Assembly (NCBI GenBank): GCA_902384525.1 | Contig: CABMCA010000054.1 | Coordinates: forward strand, 1-64,000 | Source of the DNA: an uncultured archaeon | GTDB lineage: Archaea > Halobacteriota > Methanosarcinia > Methanosarcinales > Methanoperedenaceae | DNA length: 64,000 nucleotides | Direction of reading: 5' to 3' | Shown here: positions 17,954 to 28,119 of the stretch, piece after piece | How the letters are laid out: each line of letters opens with the position of its first letter | How positions within the stretch are numbered: position 1 is the stretch's first letter | Made by a program: the position numbers and the translations under genes | The notes under the pieces: generated by a model | Database searches by the model: none | The model's input: only the letters and a program-made list of their open reading frames with translations | What the model was told of the DNA's origin: nothing

Positions 17954-18988
17954 ATGAATAAAACAGCTTTAATAACTGGCATTACAGGACAGGATGGCGC
18001 ATATCTTGCAGAGTTCCTGCTGAACAAGGGGCATATCGTTCACGGAATAAAAAGAAGATCATCATCTTTTAATACAGAGCGGATAGACCATTTATACAAA
18101 GATCCGCATGAGAGAAATGTGAATTTCTTCATGCATTACGGGGATTTGACTGATTCCACAAACCTGATCAGAATTGTCCAGGAAACCCAGCCTGATGAGA
18201 TATATAATCTTGCAGCCCAGAGCCATGTCCAGGTTTCTTTCGAAACCCCTGAATACACTGCAAATTCGGATGCAGTCGGAACATTGAGGCTCCTTGAAGC
18301 CATAAGGATCCTTGGATTGGAAAAGAAAACAAGATTCTATCAGGCTTCAACCAGCGAACTCTATGGTAAGGTACAGGAAATCCCGCAAAAAGAGACAACA
18401 CCATTCTATCCAAGAAGCCCGTATGCTGCTGCCAAGTTATATGCATACTGGATCACCAGGAACTACAGGGAAGCATATGGCATGTTCGCATGCAATGGAA
18501 TTCTTTTCAACCATGAATCCCCGATTCGCGGCGAGACATTCGTTACCAGGAAGATCACGATGGCGGTAGCCAGAATAAAAAAAGGACTACAGAAAAAAAT
18601 ATATCTTGGAAATCTGGATGCAAAAAGAGATTGGGGATTTGCCAGGGATTATGTGGAAGCCATGTGGCTTATGCTCCAGCAGGATGAGCCTGATGATTTT
18701 GTTATAGCAACGGGAAAGACGCATTCTGTGCGGGAGTTTGTCGAGCTTGCGTTTCGAGAGATCGGGATTGATATTGAGTGGCAGGGAACAGGTGTAAATG
18801 AAAAAGGGGTTAACGTTGCGAACGGGGATATTTTGATCGAGATCGATGCGCGGTATTTCAGACCGACAGAGGTGGATATATTGATGGGGGATCCTTCAAA
18901 AGCCAGGGAGAAGCTGGGGTGGGAGGCCAAAGTTGGATTTGAGGAGCTGGTGAAGATGATGGTGGAAGGGGATATGAGGAAATTGTGA
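17954..18988 (+). CDS. gmd: GDP-mannose 4,6-dehydratase
   Basis: [61 protein letters not shown]. Confidence 0.95.
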   Translation: MNKTALITGITGQDGAYLAEFLLNKGHIVHGIKRRSSSFNTERIDHLYKDPHERNVNFFMHYGDLTDSTNLIRIVQETQPDEIYNLAAQSHVQVSFETPEYTANSDAVGTLRLLEAIRILGLEKKTRFYQASTSELYGKVQEIPQKETTPFYPRSPYAAAKLYAYWITRNYREAYGMFACNGILFNHESPIRGETFVTRKITMAVARIKKGLQKKIYLGNLDAKRDWGFARDYVEAMWLMLQQDEPDDFVIATGKTHSVREFVELAFREIGIDIEWQGTGVNEKGVNVANGDILIEIDARYFRPTEVDILMGDPSKAREKLGWEAKVGFEELVKMMVEGDMRKL

Positions 18989-19119
18989 GAAGGATTTACT
19001 TATATGTCTTCAATTATCAATGAAATTTATTTTTACAAGCTTTAATTCAGTGGAATCGGTGTGAAAAATTAATGGCCACAGATAAAAAGTGAAAATCAAA
19101 AAAGTTTACTAATAAAAAC

Positions 19120-20577
19120 ATGTTCAAACTAAATACTTTCTTTTCACGCATCATGTCCATCGAGCCAATACGACGGCAGAGTATAGTGTCGCTTGTCTGG
19201 CAGATTGCACTCACATTAATTGGTTTTTTGAGTACAATGTATTTTGCGCATGCAGTGGGTGCAGGAGTTCTTGGCGCGTATTTCCTGTTCATAGCATATT
19301 TTAACATCATAAGTCTTATAGTCGATGGCGGTTTTGGAGCAGCTACGGTTAAGCGCATCAGTGAAGGTGAAGAACCCGATGCGTATTTCAGTGCATTTGT
19401 TATGCTGTGCTCTGTGTTAGTGACGGTGGTTATAATTGGACTGCTCGCATTTCGCAGCTACTTCGTAGATCTTGATAATGCGGGAACGTTCATATGGATA
19501 TTAGTAGCACTGATTGTGTCAATATTCTACGAAGCTGTTTCAAGTGGTATTTCTGGACAAGGGAAAATAGGAATTAGTGCAACATCTAATTTTATTAACA
19601 GTGTTTCATGTATTCTTGTTCAGGTCATCACAGTTTTTCTGGGTTATGGTATTGCAGGACTGGCCGGAGGTTTTGTTTTTGGAATACTTGTTGGAGCCAT
19701 GATACAACTGCATTTTTTTAATCTGCGCTTTGTTCATTTTGGTTGGAAACATTTGAAAAGCCTTTCTTCATTTTCATTCTGGTCATTTTTGATCTCAGGC
19801 GGAAGCCTGGTGTTCGTGAATTCCGATTTGGTGATGATCGGTTATTTCATGGGCAATACTGATGTGGGTGTATACAGGATCATACTCCAGTTCACATCAT
19901 TTGCAGCATTTACCACATCCGCACTTCGTGGAACATTGTTTCCAAAGGTCAGCCGCTGGGACAAGATCGGCGAAACAGGGTTTATTGAAAAGTCGCTGTC
20001 CCGTGCATTCACCTATTCACTCATACTGGCAGTCCCATTGTTTGTTGGCGGGGCTTTACTGGGCGATAGGTTACTTTATTTCTTCTACGGCGCAGATTTT
20101 GTAAATTATACGACACTTATGATACTGTTCATCTTACAAATTGTAAACATTTTCCAGTACTTTTTCGCCACATACCTAAATGCAATGAATCAATTAAAAG
20201 AGCTGTTCAAAATCACGGTTGTAACAATTATTGCCAATATAGCGCTGAATGCGGCATTGATACCAATGATAGGTATCTCTGGAGCAGCAATCGCAACCCT
20301 TGCATCCATGACCCTCAACGCAATCTTGGCACGACGTGTCCTGGCACGAGTGATTAATCTTCGAGTTGAGCGCAGCAGTTTGCTGAATATTTTGAAAGCT
20401 TCCACTGCTATGGGGATTGTTGTGAGTGCGTACCGTTTGATTGTGCCGTTGTCCAGTGTATGGCTGGCACTGGTTCCGGTCGTGATTGGGGGGGTTGTTT
20501 ATGGGATGTTGATATTGAAATTGGATAGGAAGATTTATGACGAATTGAAAGGAATTATGATTCAAATGAATGTATAA
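19120..20577 (+). CDS. Wzx/RfbX-like oligosaccharide flippase
   Basis: 485 aa, ~12-14 TM; polysaccharide biosynthesis (MATE-like) pattern. Confidence 0.85.
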   Translation: MFKLNTFFSRIMSIEPIRRQSIVSLVWQIALTLIGFLSTMYFAHAVGAGVLGAYFLFIAYFNIISLIVDGGFGAATVKRISEGEEPDAYFSAFVMLCSVLVTVVIIGLLAFRSYFVDLDNAGTFIWILVALIVSIFYEAVSSGISGQGKIGISATSNFINSVSCILVQVITVFLGYGIAGLAGGFVFGILVGAMIQLHFFNLRFVHFGWKHLKSLSSFSFWSFLISGGSLVFVNSDLVMIGYFMGNTDVGVYRIILQFTSFAAFTTSALRGTLFPKVSRWDKIGETGFIEKSLSRAFTYSLILAVPLFVGGALLGDRLLYFFYGADFVNYTTLMILFILQIVNIFQYFFATYLNAMNQLKELFKITVVTIIANIALNAALIPMIGISGAAIATLASMTLNAILARRVLARVINLRVERSSLLNILKASTAMGIVVSAYRLIVPLSSVWLALVPVVIGGVVYGMLILKLDRKIYDELKGIMIQMNV

Positions 20578-20651
20578 TAGCCAAATTTGCTATGATTCGA
20601 AGATTTTTGTAAAAATTTAGAAATTATAAATTATGAAAAAAAAAGCCAATA

Positions 20652-20933
20652 ATGAAATCCGGTGAAGATTATATGTTTGTAATGGAATATGAAAATTACA
20701 CCAATGAATGCATGAGCAATGTAGTTGGCAATATTATAATTACTGACCACAAAAACGAGATTGTATTTTATAATTCAATTCTATTTATGTCTATTAGAGA
20801 CTCAGAAATACTAGATCTGATCAGTTATGCAAATGAAATTGTTGTGGAAAGTGGAGATTTCTATGGAACTGGGAGCATTGGTCTTCCATCTCATTGCAAG
20901 GCATTGATTCGTACGGAGTGGAAAGCAATATGA
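20652..20933 (+). pseudogene. Short fragment resembling a Wzt C-terminal (ABC polysaccharide exporter) domain
   Basis: 93 aa; KSGEDYMFVMEYENYTNECMSNVVGNIIITDHKNEIVFYNSILF is beta-rich and Wzt_C-like, with no ATPase domain upstream. Confidence 0.35.
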
Positions 20934-21784
20934 ACAATTTAATTATTAGATTGAGCCGAGTGGTTTATAATAAAATTATTGGCAAAAAAAGAATGGAAAG
21001 AATATTTTCATTCTTCGCACATATATTCTACATTGACATATTGATGCTCGCATATAAGAATATGGGCATCTTAAAATATGAAGATGAATTTATTTCAGGA
21101 GAGCACTTTGTCATAAATAATATACTTAATAATTATATAAAAAATAAAAGTCCTATTTTATTTGATGTTGGAGCTAACATTGGCAATTATTCAAAACAAT
21201 TGAAAGTGAAATTTTCTACCGCTAGAATATATGCCTTTGAACCAAATAAAAATACTTTTGAATTATTGTATAAAAATTTATCACATTTAGATATTCATTG
21301 TGTAAATTCTGGTTTAGGTTCAAAAATTAAAAAAGAGAAAATTTACACTTATAGTGATGATAAATCTAGTGAACATGCGACAATATATAAAGATGTTTTT
21401 CATGATTTACATAAAGCTGCTGATCGTATTGTAGAGATAGAATGTGAAGTTACTACAATTGATTGGTACTGTGATACAAATAATATTGATTATGTTGATT
21501 TCCTAAAAATTGATACAGAGGGAAATGAATTTGAAGTTCTTATGGGAGGTACAAATATGATTTCTAAGAATAAAATCGGAATTATCCAATTTGAATTTAA
21601 TGAAATGAATATCATATCAAGAGTATTTTTAAGAGATTTTTATAAATTACTGGGCGAATACAATTTTTATCGTTTGGATTCGGATAAATTAATTCCTTTA
21701 TTTGAATATAACTCTACAAATGAGATATTTAAATTTCAGAATTTTTTAGCGATCAATAAGAAACTTGATAATATTCTAAAATGA
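20930..21784 (+). CDS. FkbM-family methyltransferase
   Basis: LFDVGANIGNYSKQL, FEPNKNTFELLYKNL, DFLKIDTEGNEFEVLMGG. Start taken at ATG 20930, overlapping previous stop (ATGA). Confidence 0.87.
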   Translation: MNNLIIRLSRVVYNKIIGKKRMERIFSFFAHIFYIDILMLAYKNMGILKYEDEFISGEHFVINNILNNYIKNKSPILFDVGANIGNYSKQLKVKFSTARIYAFEPNKNTFELLYKNLSHLDIHCVNSGLGSKIKKEKIYTYSDDKSSEHATIYKDVFHDLHKAADRIVEIECEVTTIDWYCDTNNIDYVDFLKIDTEGNEFEVLMGGTNMISKNKIGIIQFEFNEMNIISRVFLRDFYKLLGEYNFYRLDSDKLIPLFEYNSTNEIFKFQNFLAINKKLDNILK

Positions 21785-21805
21785 AACTTATTCTGGAAGT
21801 AACAT

Positions 21806-22708
21806 ATGTCTCTTTCTACACCCGTAGCATTCTTAATTTTTAATCGCCCAGATACTACCAAGCAAGTATTTGCTGAAATAGCGAAAGCTAAACCGCAAAA
21901 ACTGTTCGTAGTTGCGGATGGCCCCCGTGCTGACCATCCAGAAGATGCGAAAAAATGTGCGGCAGCCCGCGCAGTTATCGATCAAGTGGATTGGGATTGT
22001 GAAGTCCTGACTAATTACTCAGAAGTGAATTTGGGATGCAAGCGGCGTGTTTCGAGCGGTTTGGATTGGGCGTTCGATAATGTGGAGGAAGCGATTATTC
22101 TGGAAGATGATTGTTTACCTCATCCGACTTTTTTCAAATTTTGTGAAGAGTTGCTTGAAAAATATCGAGATGATGAACGTCTGGCTATGATTAGCGGAGA
22201 TAATTTCCAATTTGGAAGAAGGCGGACAGAATATAGCTATTATTTCTCTCGCTATACTCACATATGGGGCTGGGGAACATGGCGACGGGCTTGGGAGAAT
22301 TATGATGTGGATATGAAGTTATGGCCGGAGATTCGTGACGGCGGATGGTTGGTAGATTGGCTTGGAGATAAACAAAGTGCCGATTATTGGTCTACAATAT
22401 TTGAAAAAACTTATCTGAAAAAAATAGATACATGGGATTACCAGTGGACTTTTTCAAGCTGGGCAAATAATTTGCTCACAATACTTCCAAATCTAAATCT
22501 TGTTTCAAATATTGGCTTTAATGAAGATGGCACTCGTACTAAAGATAGCAAAGATAAATTAGCTAATTTGAAAATTGAACCAATGAAATTCCCGCTAAAA
22601 CATCCATCATTTGTTATTCGTGATTCTATAGCAGACAATATAACTCAAAAAGCCTCTTTTGAATCGTTGCCAAAAAAACTTTTAACGATCTTAAAAAAAC
22701 TATTATGA
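21806..22708 (+). CDS. Family 2-like glycosyltransferase
   Basis: PVAFLIFNRPDTTKQVF, EEAIILEDDCLPHPTFF, WGWGTWRRAW. Confidence 0.83.
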   Translation: MSLSTPVAFLIFNRPDTTKQVFAEIAKAKPQKLFVVADGPRADHPEDAKKCAAARAVIDQVDWDCEVLTNYSEVNLGCKRRVSSGLDWAFDNVEEAIILEDDCLPHPTFFKFCEELLEKYRDDERLAMISGDNFQFGRRRTEYSYYFSRYTHIWGWGTWRRAWENYDVDMKLWPEIRDGGWLVDWLGDKQSADYWSTIFEKTYLKKIDTWDYQWTFSSWANNLLTILPNLNLVSNIGFNEDGTRTKDSKDKLANLKIEPMKFPLKHPSFVIRDSIADNITQKASFESLPKKLLTILKKLL

Positions 22709-22726
22709 AATTAAGGTGAAATTCAA

Positions 22727-23521
22727 ATGGATATTATTAAATGTAAAATTTGTGGGTCTATAACTCGTGGTATTTTTAATGCTCAAATTCTATGCAAGTA
22801 CAATGTTAAATACCATTACTGCGATGATTGTGGATTTCTGCAAACTGAGTATCCTTTCTGGCTAAAAGAATCTTATCAAGACTCAATCAACTTATCTGAT
22901 ACAGGCTTAATTTCTAGAAACTTGTATCTTTCAAAAGTTACCGCAATTATCATTTATTTTATGTTTGATAAGAATGCTAGATTTCTCGACTTTGCTGGAG
23001 GATTTGGAATCTTGGTAAGACTGATGAGAGATATTGGTTTTGATTTTTATTGGAATGATTTATATACTAAAAATTTGTTTGCAAGAGGATTTGCAAATGA
23101 AACAAATAAGAAAGTAGAACTTATAACTTGTTTTGAGGCTTTTGAGCATTTTGTTGAACCTCTAGAGGAAATAGAGACTATGATGAAGATATCAAAAAAT
23201 ATTGTCTTTTCAACAGTAATTTTGCCTAATTCAATCCCCAAACCACATGAATGGTGGTATTATGGACTTGAACATGGGCAACATATCTCCTTTTACTCAA
23301 TGAGAACATTAAGATATTTAGCGAAAAAATATGGATTAAATTTTTATTCTATGAATGGAATATATATGCTGACAGAGAAAAACTTAAACCCATTAATCCT
23401 TAAGCTTTTAGTAAGATTACATAATTTGGGTCTGTTCGAATATGTTTTAAAAAATATGAAAAGCAAGACCTTTGAAGATATGCAAAATATTTGTATTAAG
23501 TTGAATCGGAGTAAAGCTTGA
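22727..23521 (+). CDS. SAM-dependent methyltransferase with N-terminal Cys motif
   Basis: CKICGS...YHYCDDCGFLQT; FLDFAGGFGILVRLM; TCFEAFEHFVEPLEEI. Confidence 0.75.
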   Translation: MDIIKCKICGSITRGIFNAQILCKYNVKYHYCDDCGFLQTEYPFWLKESYQDSINLSDTGLISRNLYLSKVTAIIIYFMFDKNARFLDFAGGFGILVRLMRDIGFDFYWNDLYTKNLFARGFANETNKKVELITCFEAFEHFVEPLEEIETMMKISKNIVFSTVILPNSIPKPHEWWYYGLEHGQHISFYSMRTLRYLAKKYGLNFYSMNGIYMLTEKNLNPLILKLLVRLHNLGLFEYVLKNMKSKTFEDMQNICIKLNRSKA

Positions 23522-24621
23522 AAATATTATACGACCATCAAATATTCGCATCACAAATATACGGTGGAGTTTCAAGATATTTCTTTGAATTGATGAAGAA
23601 TTTCAATAAAACAAGAGATATCGAGTTTGAGCTTTCATTGAGATATTCAAATAATCATTATATAGAGAACGCTGAATTTTCAAAACATAAAAGTTTTTTT
23701 TTGCCTGAAAAATTTATAGGCCAAAACAAATTTTGCTCATTTTTAAATCAAAATCCGAGTAAAAAATCGCTTTTAAAACAAGACTTCGATATTTTCCATC
23801 CTACTTATTATGACCCATACTTTCTGGAACACTTAGGGAAAAAACCATTTGTACTTACAATACATGATATGATCCACGAACTATATCCTGAAATGTTTTC
23901 GAGAAAAGATAACACATCCGAGAGAAAAAAATTATTATTGCAAAAAGCCGACAAAATCATAGCAATATCCGAAAGTACTAAAAGAGATATTTTGAGATTT
24001 AATAATATTGAAGAGAATAAGATAAAAGTAATATATCATGGAAATCCACTTGAAAAAAAAAATGGTTCTATTGCTCTAAATATGAAACTTCCTGATAATT
24101 TTATACTTTATGTTGGAAATAGAGGCGGATATAAAAATTTTGATTTTTTTTTGAGTTCCATAATACCTCTTTTAAAAAATGATGAAAGTTTATATGTTGT
24201 ATGCGCAGGCGGTGGTAAATTTAGAGGAAGTGAAAATCATCGGATAAAAGAGCTAAATATTAAAAATAAAGTTCTGCATTATTCCATAGATAATAAAATT
24301 TTATCTTGCCTGTATCAAAAAGCACGAGTTTTTGTTTTTCCGTCCCTATATGAAGGATTTGGAATACCTGTATTAGAATCATTCAGTTGCGGATGCCCTA
24401 TTGCTCTAAGCAACACAAGTTCGCTTCCTGAAGTGGCAGGAAATGCAGCACTATATTTTAATCCGATAGATGAGTTCTCAATTAGAGAAACAATCTCGAA
24501 AGTAATTTACAACGAAGAAATTAGAAAAGAGTTACAATCAAAAGGATTTGAACAATTAGAAAAATTTTCCTGGGAAAAAACAGCAAAAGAGACAGCAGCT
24601 TTATACAGGGAACTTATATGA
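23518..24621 (+). CDS. Glycosyltransferase family 4/1
   Basis: IYGGVSRYFFELM, FPSLYEGFGIPVLESFSCGCPIALSNTSSLPEVAGNAALYF; TTG start overlapping upstream stop (TTGA). Confidence 0.9.
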   Translation: MKILYDHQIFASQIYGGVSRYFFELMKNFNKTRDIEFELSLRYSNNHYIENAEFSKHKSFFLPEKFIGQNKFCSFLNQNPSKKSLLKQDFDIFHPTYYDPYFLEHLGKKPFVLTIHDMIHELYPEMFSRKDNTSERKKLLLQKADKIIAISESTKRDILRFNNIEENKIKVIYHGNPLEKKNGSIALNMKLPDNFILYVGNRGGYKNFDFFLSSIIPLLKNDESLYVVCAGGGKFRGSENHRIKELNIKNKVLHYSIDNKILSCLYQKARVFVFPSLYEGFGIPVLESFSCGCPIALSNTSSLPEVAGNAALYFNPIDEFSIRETISKVIYNEEIRKELQSKGFEQLEKFSWEKTAKETAALYRELI

Positions 24622-24815
24622 AAACTACCATAATAACGGGTATCACTGGAGGGGATGGGGCTTATCTTGCAAAATTGTTATTAGAAAAAGGTTATAAAGT
24701 CATTGGAATTACAAGAAGTTACAATTCGTGTAATATTCATAAATTAAAATATTTAGGCAGAATGATAGAGCTATTATTGAAGAATGCGAGATGTAACCGG
24801 TATTATTATGATTAA
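24618..24815 (+). pseudogene. Truncated GDP-mannose 4,6-dehydratase N-terminus
   Basis: MKTTIITGITGGDGAYLAKLLLEKGYKVIGITRSYNSCNIHKLKYLG matches Gmd N-terminus (cf. 17954 ORF), then diverges and stops after 65 aa. Confidence 0.75.
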
Positions 24816-24960
24816 GCTTTCAAATACGAAAGTTTTAAAATTAATCGAGAAAATCCTGAGGCGTTATGAACCAATCGCCTGCAGAACATATATGGTGGCT
24901 GCTGCAATTGGCGGCACGGATCGTAATTACTATAAAGTCAATTTGAAAGGATGGAATGCT

Positions 24961-25914
24961 ATGAATAATAATACTTGTCAAATATGTTCGAACATGACAA
25001 AGCCTTTTTATGAATGTGTTTATGACGATCGGTATGGCTATCCCAAAACGTATTCTTTACTGAAATGTGATTCATGCGGTCACGCAGCAGTATCACCAGA
25101 ATTAACTTCTAATGAAATATCAACACTATATACAGAATATTATCCACGAAAAGAAATGCCTGATGAAATGAATACAAAAGCAATAATTGCATCAAAGGGT
25201 AAAATATTCCTTGAAGGGAAGGGGACATCTTGCCATTACAGTGTGCCTTCAAAATCACGTTGCTTGGATATTGGTTGTGGTTTTGGGGAATCATTATTCT
25301 ATTTGAAACATATTCAATGCGAAGCATACGGTGTCGAAGCTGACGAGAACGTTTTAAAAATGGCAGAAAAATATGATTTGAACATAAAAATTGGTCTTTT
25401 TGACCCCACTGGCTATAAAAAAGATTTTTTTGACTATATCACGATGTCACAAGTCCTTGAACACATGGTAAATCCAGTTGAAACAATAAAAGGTGTTCAT
25501 GGTATTTTAAAACCAAATGGTCATCTGGTCTTCAGTGTCCCCAATTCTCAATCAATCATGGCAAAATTTATAAAACGAAAATGGATTAATTGGCACATAC
25601 CCTATCATCAACAGCATTTTACAAAAGATAGCATAATAATGTTGGCTCAAGAATGCGGTTTTGAAGTCGAATCTATAAAAATAATCACTCCTACCCCCTG
25701 GCTTATTTATCAGATCAATCATTTATTGTCTTATCCAAAAAAAGGAAAAGCTTCAGTTTTTTGGTCATATTCGTATAAGAAAATATTATACTTACAAATA
25801 ATATTTGGGATTACAGGTTTAATAGACAGATTAAATCTAATGATGCCAATCGCAAGATTCCTGGACTTATTTAAAATAGGTGAAAGCTATGTTGTCACAT
25901 TCCGAAGATTATAA
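24961..25914 (+). CDS. SAM-dependent methyltransferase with N-terminal zinc-binding motif
   Basis: CQICSNM...LLKCDSCGH; CLDIGCGFGESLFYLK; YITMSQVLEHMVNPVETI; internal ATG at 24961 preferred over track start 24784. Confidence 0.8.
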   Translation: MNNNTCQICSNMTKPFYECVYDDRYGYPKTYSLLKCDSCGHAAVSPELTSNEISTLYTEYYPRKEMPDEMNTKAIIASKGKIFLEGKGTSCHYSVPSKSRCLDIGCGFGESLFYLKHIQCEAYGVEADENVLKMAEKYDLNIKIGLFDPTGYKKDFFDYITMSQVLEHMVNPVETIKGVHGILKPNGHLVFSVPNSQSIMAKFIKRKWINWHIPYHQQHFTKDSIIMLAQECGFEVESIKIITPTPWLIYQINHLLSYPKKGKASVFWSYSYKKILYLQIIFGITGLIDRLNLMMPIARFLDLFKIGESYVVTFRRL

Positions 25915-26800
25915 TGTGTATATCCTGATTCCAATACACAATAACATAGCTGAGACAAGAAAATGTCTAAGTTGCATTCATAATCAAACATATAATAACT
26001 ACGAAGTTGTTGTCATTGATGATGGTTCAACAGATAATTCCACTGAGATTATCAAAAACGTATATCCTGATACTACAATCTTACAGGGGGATGGGAACCT
26101 CTGGTGGGCAGGGGCATTGTTTATGGGAATTGAGCACATATTAAAAAAAGCGGATGACAAAGACTTTCTTCTAATATTGAACAATGATGTAACATTTGAT
26201 GAAATATATATCGAGACGTTGATTAATTGCAGCAAAGATTCTCAAAACACTATTATTGGATCATTATGTATTGATTCAGAAACTGGAAAAATCGCTGACT
26301 CTGGTCCTATCATTGATTGGAGTAAATTAAAATTTTCAATAAAACCGCTTATTGATGATAACAAAGATATCATCGAAGGTCTTGATACCTTATCTACACG
26401 AGGTGTGCTTATCAGAATAAGCATTATTAAAAAAATTGGAAACTTTATTCCTGAACAATTGCCACACTATGCTTCAGATTATGAATATTTTATTAGAGCC
26501 AAAAATAAGGAGTACAAACTAATAATGTCAAAAAAAGCGGTGGTATTTTCAAATTCATCCACAACAGGGATTCATTATTTAGATGATGTAAATGGAATAA
26601 AAGAACTTTATAAATATTTATTCTCAATAAAATCTGCAGCTAATGTAATTATCTGGCTACGATTTACAAAATTATGTTGTCCTAGCAAATATAAAATATT
26701 GAACTATTTACGAATAATTGGTAGAGCTTTTATAGCAAGCATAATAATAATGTTCAAATTAAAAATCAATAAAATTAAACTAATCACTAAGAGTGTATGA
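25880..26800 (+). CDS. Family 2 glycosyltransferase
   Basis: VYILIPIHNNIAETRKCL, VVVIDDGSTDNS, LLILNNDVTF; overlaps upstream gene (start GTG 25880 or ATG 25889). Confidence 0.88.
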   Translation: MKAMLSHSEDYNVYILIPIHNNIAETRKCLSCIHNQTYNNYEVVVIDDGSTDNSTEIIKNVYPDTTILQGDGNLWWAGALFMGIEHILKKADDKDFLLILNNDVTFDEIYIETLINCSKDSQNTIIGSLCIDSETGKIADSGPIIDWSKLKFSIKPLIDDNKDIIEGLDTLSTRGVLIRISIIKKIGNFIPEQLPHYASDYEYFIRAKNKEYKLIMSKKAVVFSNSSTTGIHYLDDVNGIKELYKYLFSIKSAANVIIWLRFTKLCCPSKYKILNYLRIIGRAFIASIIIMFKLKINKIKLITKSV

Positions 26801-28119
26801 AAATGTCATTGATTAAAAAAATAAACGATAAAACAGCCAATATCGCAATAATAGGTTTAGGCTATGTAGGTCTTCCTTTGGCGGTCGAGTCCGGAAAAGC
26901 TGGCTTTACCGTTACTGGGATTGATTTAAATGAAGAAAAAATAAAGGCGTTAAACCAGGGTGAGAATTATATCCCGGACATTCCGGACGAAGATATTGCT
27001 CAACTTGTTGCGACGGAAAAATTGAAAGCTACAAATAGTTTTGAAGAGATTAGTAAAGCAGATATTATTATTATTTGTGTTCCTACACCTTTAGATAAAA
27101 ATAAACAACCCATGACCAAGTATATAGAAGATGCCATAGAGTCGGCATTACCTTATATCCGAAAAGAACAACTCATCATTCTGGAAAGCACAACTTATCC
27201 AGGCACTACCGAAGAAATAATTCTTCCTCGTATTGAAAGTAAAGGATTAAAAGTTGGAAAGGACTTTTATCTGGCTTTTTCTCCGGAGCGAATAGATCCG
27301 GGGAATCCCAGTTTCAAGACATTCAATATCCCCAAAGTTGTGGGCGGGGTCACGAAAGATTGCACAAAAAATGCGAGGGCATTTTATGAACAAATTACCA
27401 CCGGTGGTGTGTTCGAAGTATCTTCTCCTAGAGTTGCTGAGATGGAAAAACTGCTTGAGAATATCTTCAGGATAGTTAATATTTCTCTTGTCAATGAAAT
27501 GGCAATGCTTTGCGATAGGATGAATATCAATATTTGGGAAGTCATATCTGCCGCAAAAACAAAACCCTTTGGTTATATGCCGTTTTATCCCGGCCCTGGA
27601 ACTGGAGGTCATTGTATTCCTCTTGATCCTTTTTACCTCTCATGGAAAGCAAAAGAATTCGATTTTTCTACAAGATTCATCGAGCTCGCAGGTGAAATCA
27701 ATGATAAGATGCCAGAATATATCATTGATAAAGTTGCGGATACATTGAATAAGGATAAGAAAAGTATAAATGGTTCAAGAATATTAATAATAGGCATTGC
27801 ATATAAAAAGGATATAAATGATCTAAGGGAGTCCCCGGCTATTAAAGTCGCAGAACTGCTGTTGAAAAAAAGAGCGGAAATCATGTACTATGATCCATAT
27901 GTGACAAATGCAATGATATCTGCAAGAGAATATTATTCGATAGAACTTACTCCGGATTTGATTAAAAAAAGTGATATAGTGCTTATTACGACAAATCATT
28001 CGAATATTGATTATGAGATGATCTCAAGAAATGCTAAATTAATATATGATTCAAGAAATGCAACAAATGATAAATTTGATAATACATTTAAATTAGGAAA
28101 CTGGAATATAACAGCATGA
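26797..28119 (+). CDS. Nucleotide-sugar dehydrogenase (UDP-ManNAc/UDP-GlcNAc dehydrogenase type)
   Basis: AIIGLGYVGLPLAVESGKAGF, FSPERIDPGNPSF, PGPGTGGHCIPLDPFYLSWKAK. Confidence 0.92.
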   Translation: MKMSLIKKINDKTANIAIIGLGYVGLPLAVESGKAGFTVTGIDLNEEKIKALNQGENYIPDIPDEDIAQLVATEKLKATNSFEEISKADIIIICVPTPLDKNKQPMTKYIEDAIESALPYIRKEQLIILESTTYPGTTEEIILPRIESKGLKVGKDFYLAFSPERIDPGNPSFKTFNIPKVVGGVTKDCTKNARAFYEQITTGGVFEVSSPRVAEMEKLLENIFRIVNISLVNEMAMLCDRMNINIWEVISAAKTKPFGYMPFYPGPGTGGHCIPLDPFYLSWKAKEFDFSTRFIELAGEINDKMPEYIIDKVADTLNKDKKSINGSRILIIGIAYKKDINDLRESPAIKVAELLLKKRAEIMYYDPYVTNAMISAREYYSIELTPDLIKKSDIVLITTNHSNIDYEMISRNAKLIYDSRNATNDKFDNTFKLGNWNITA

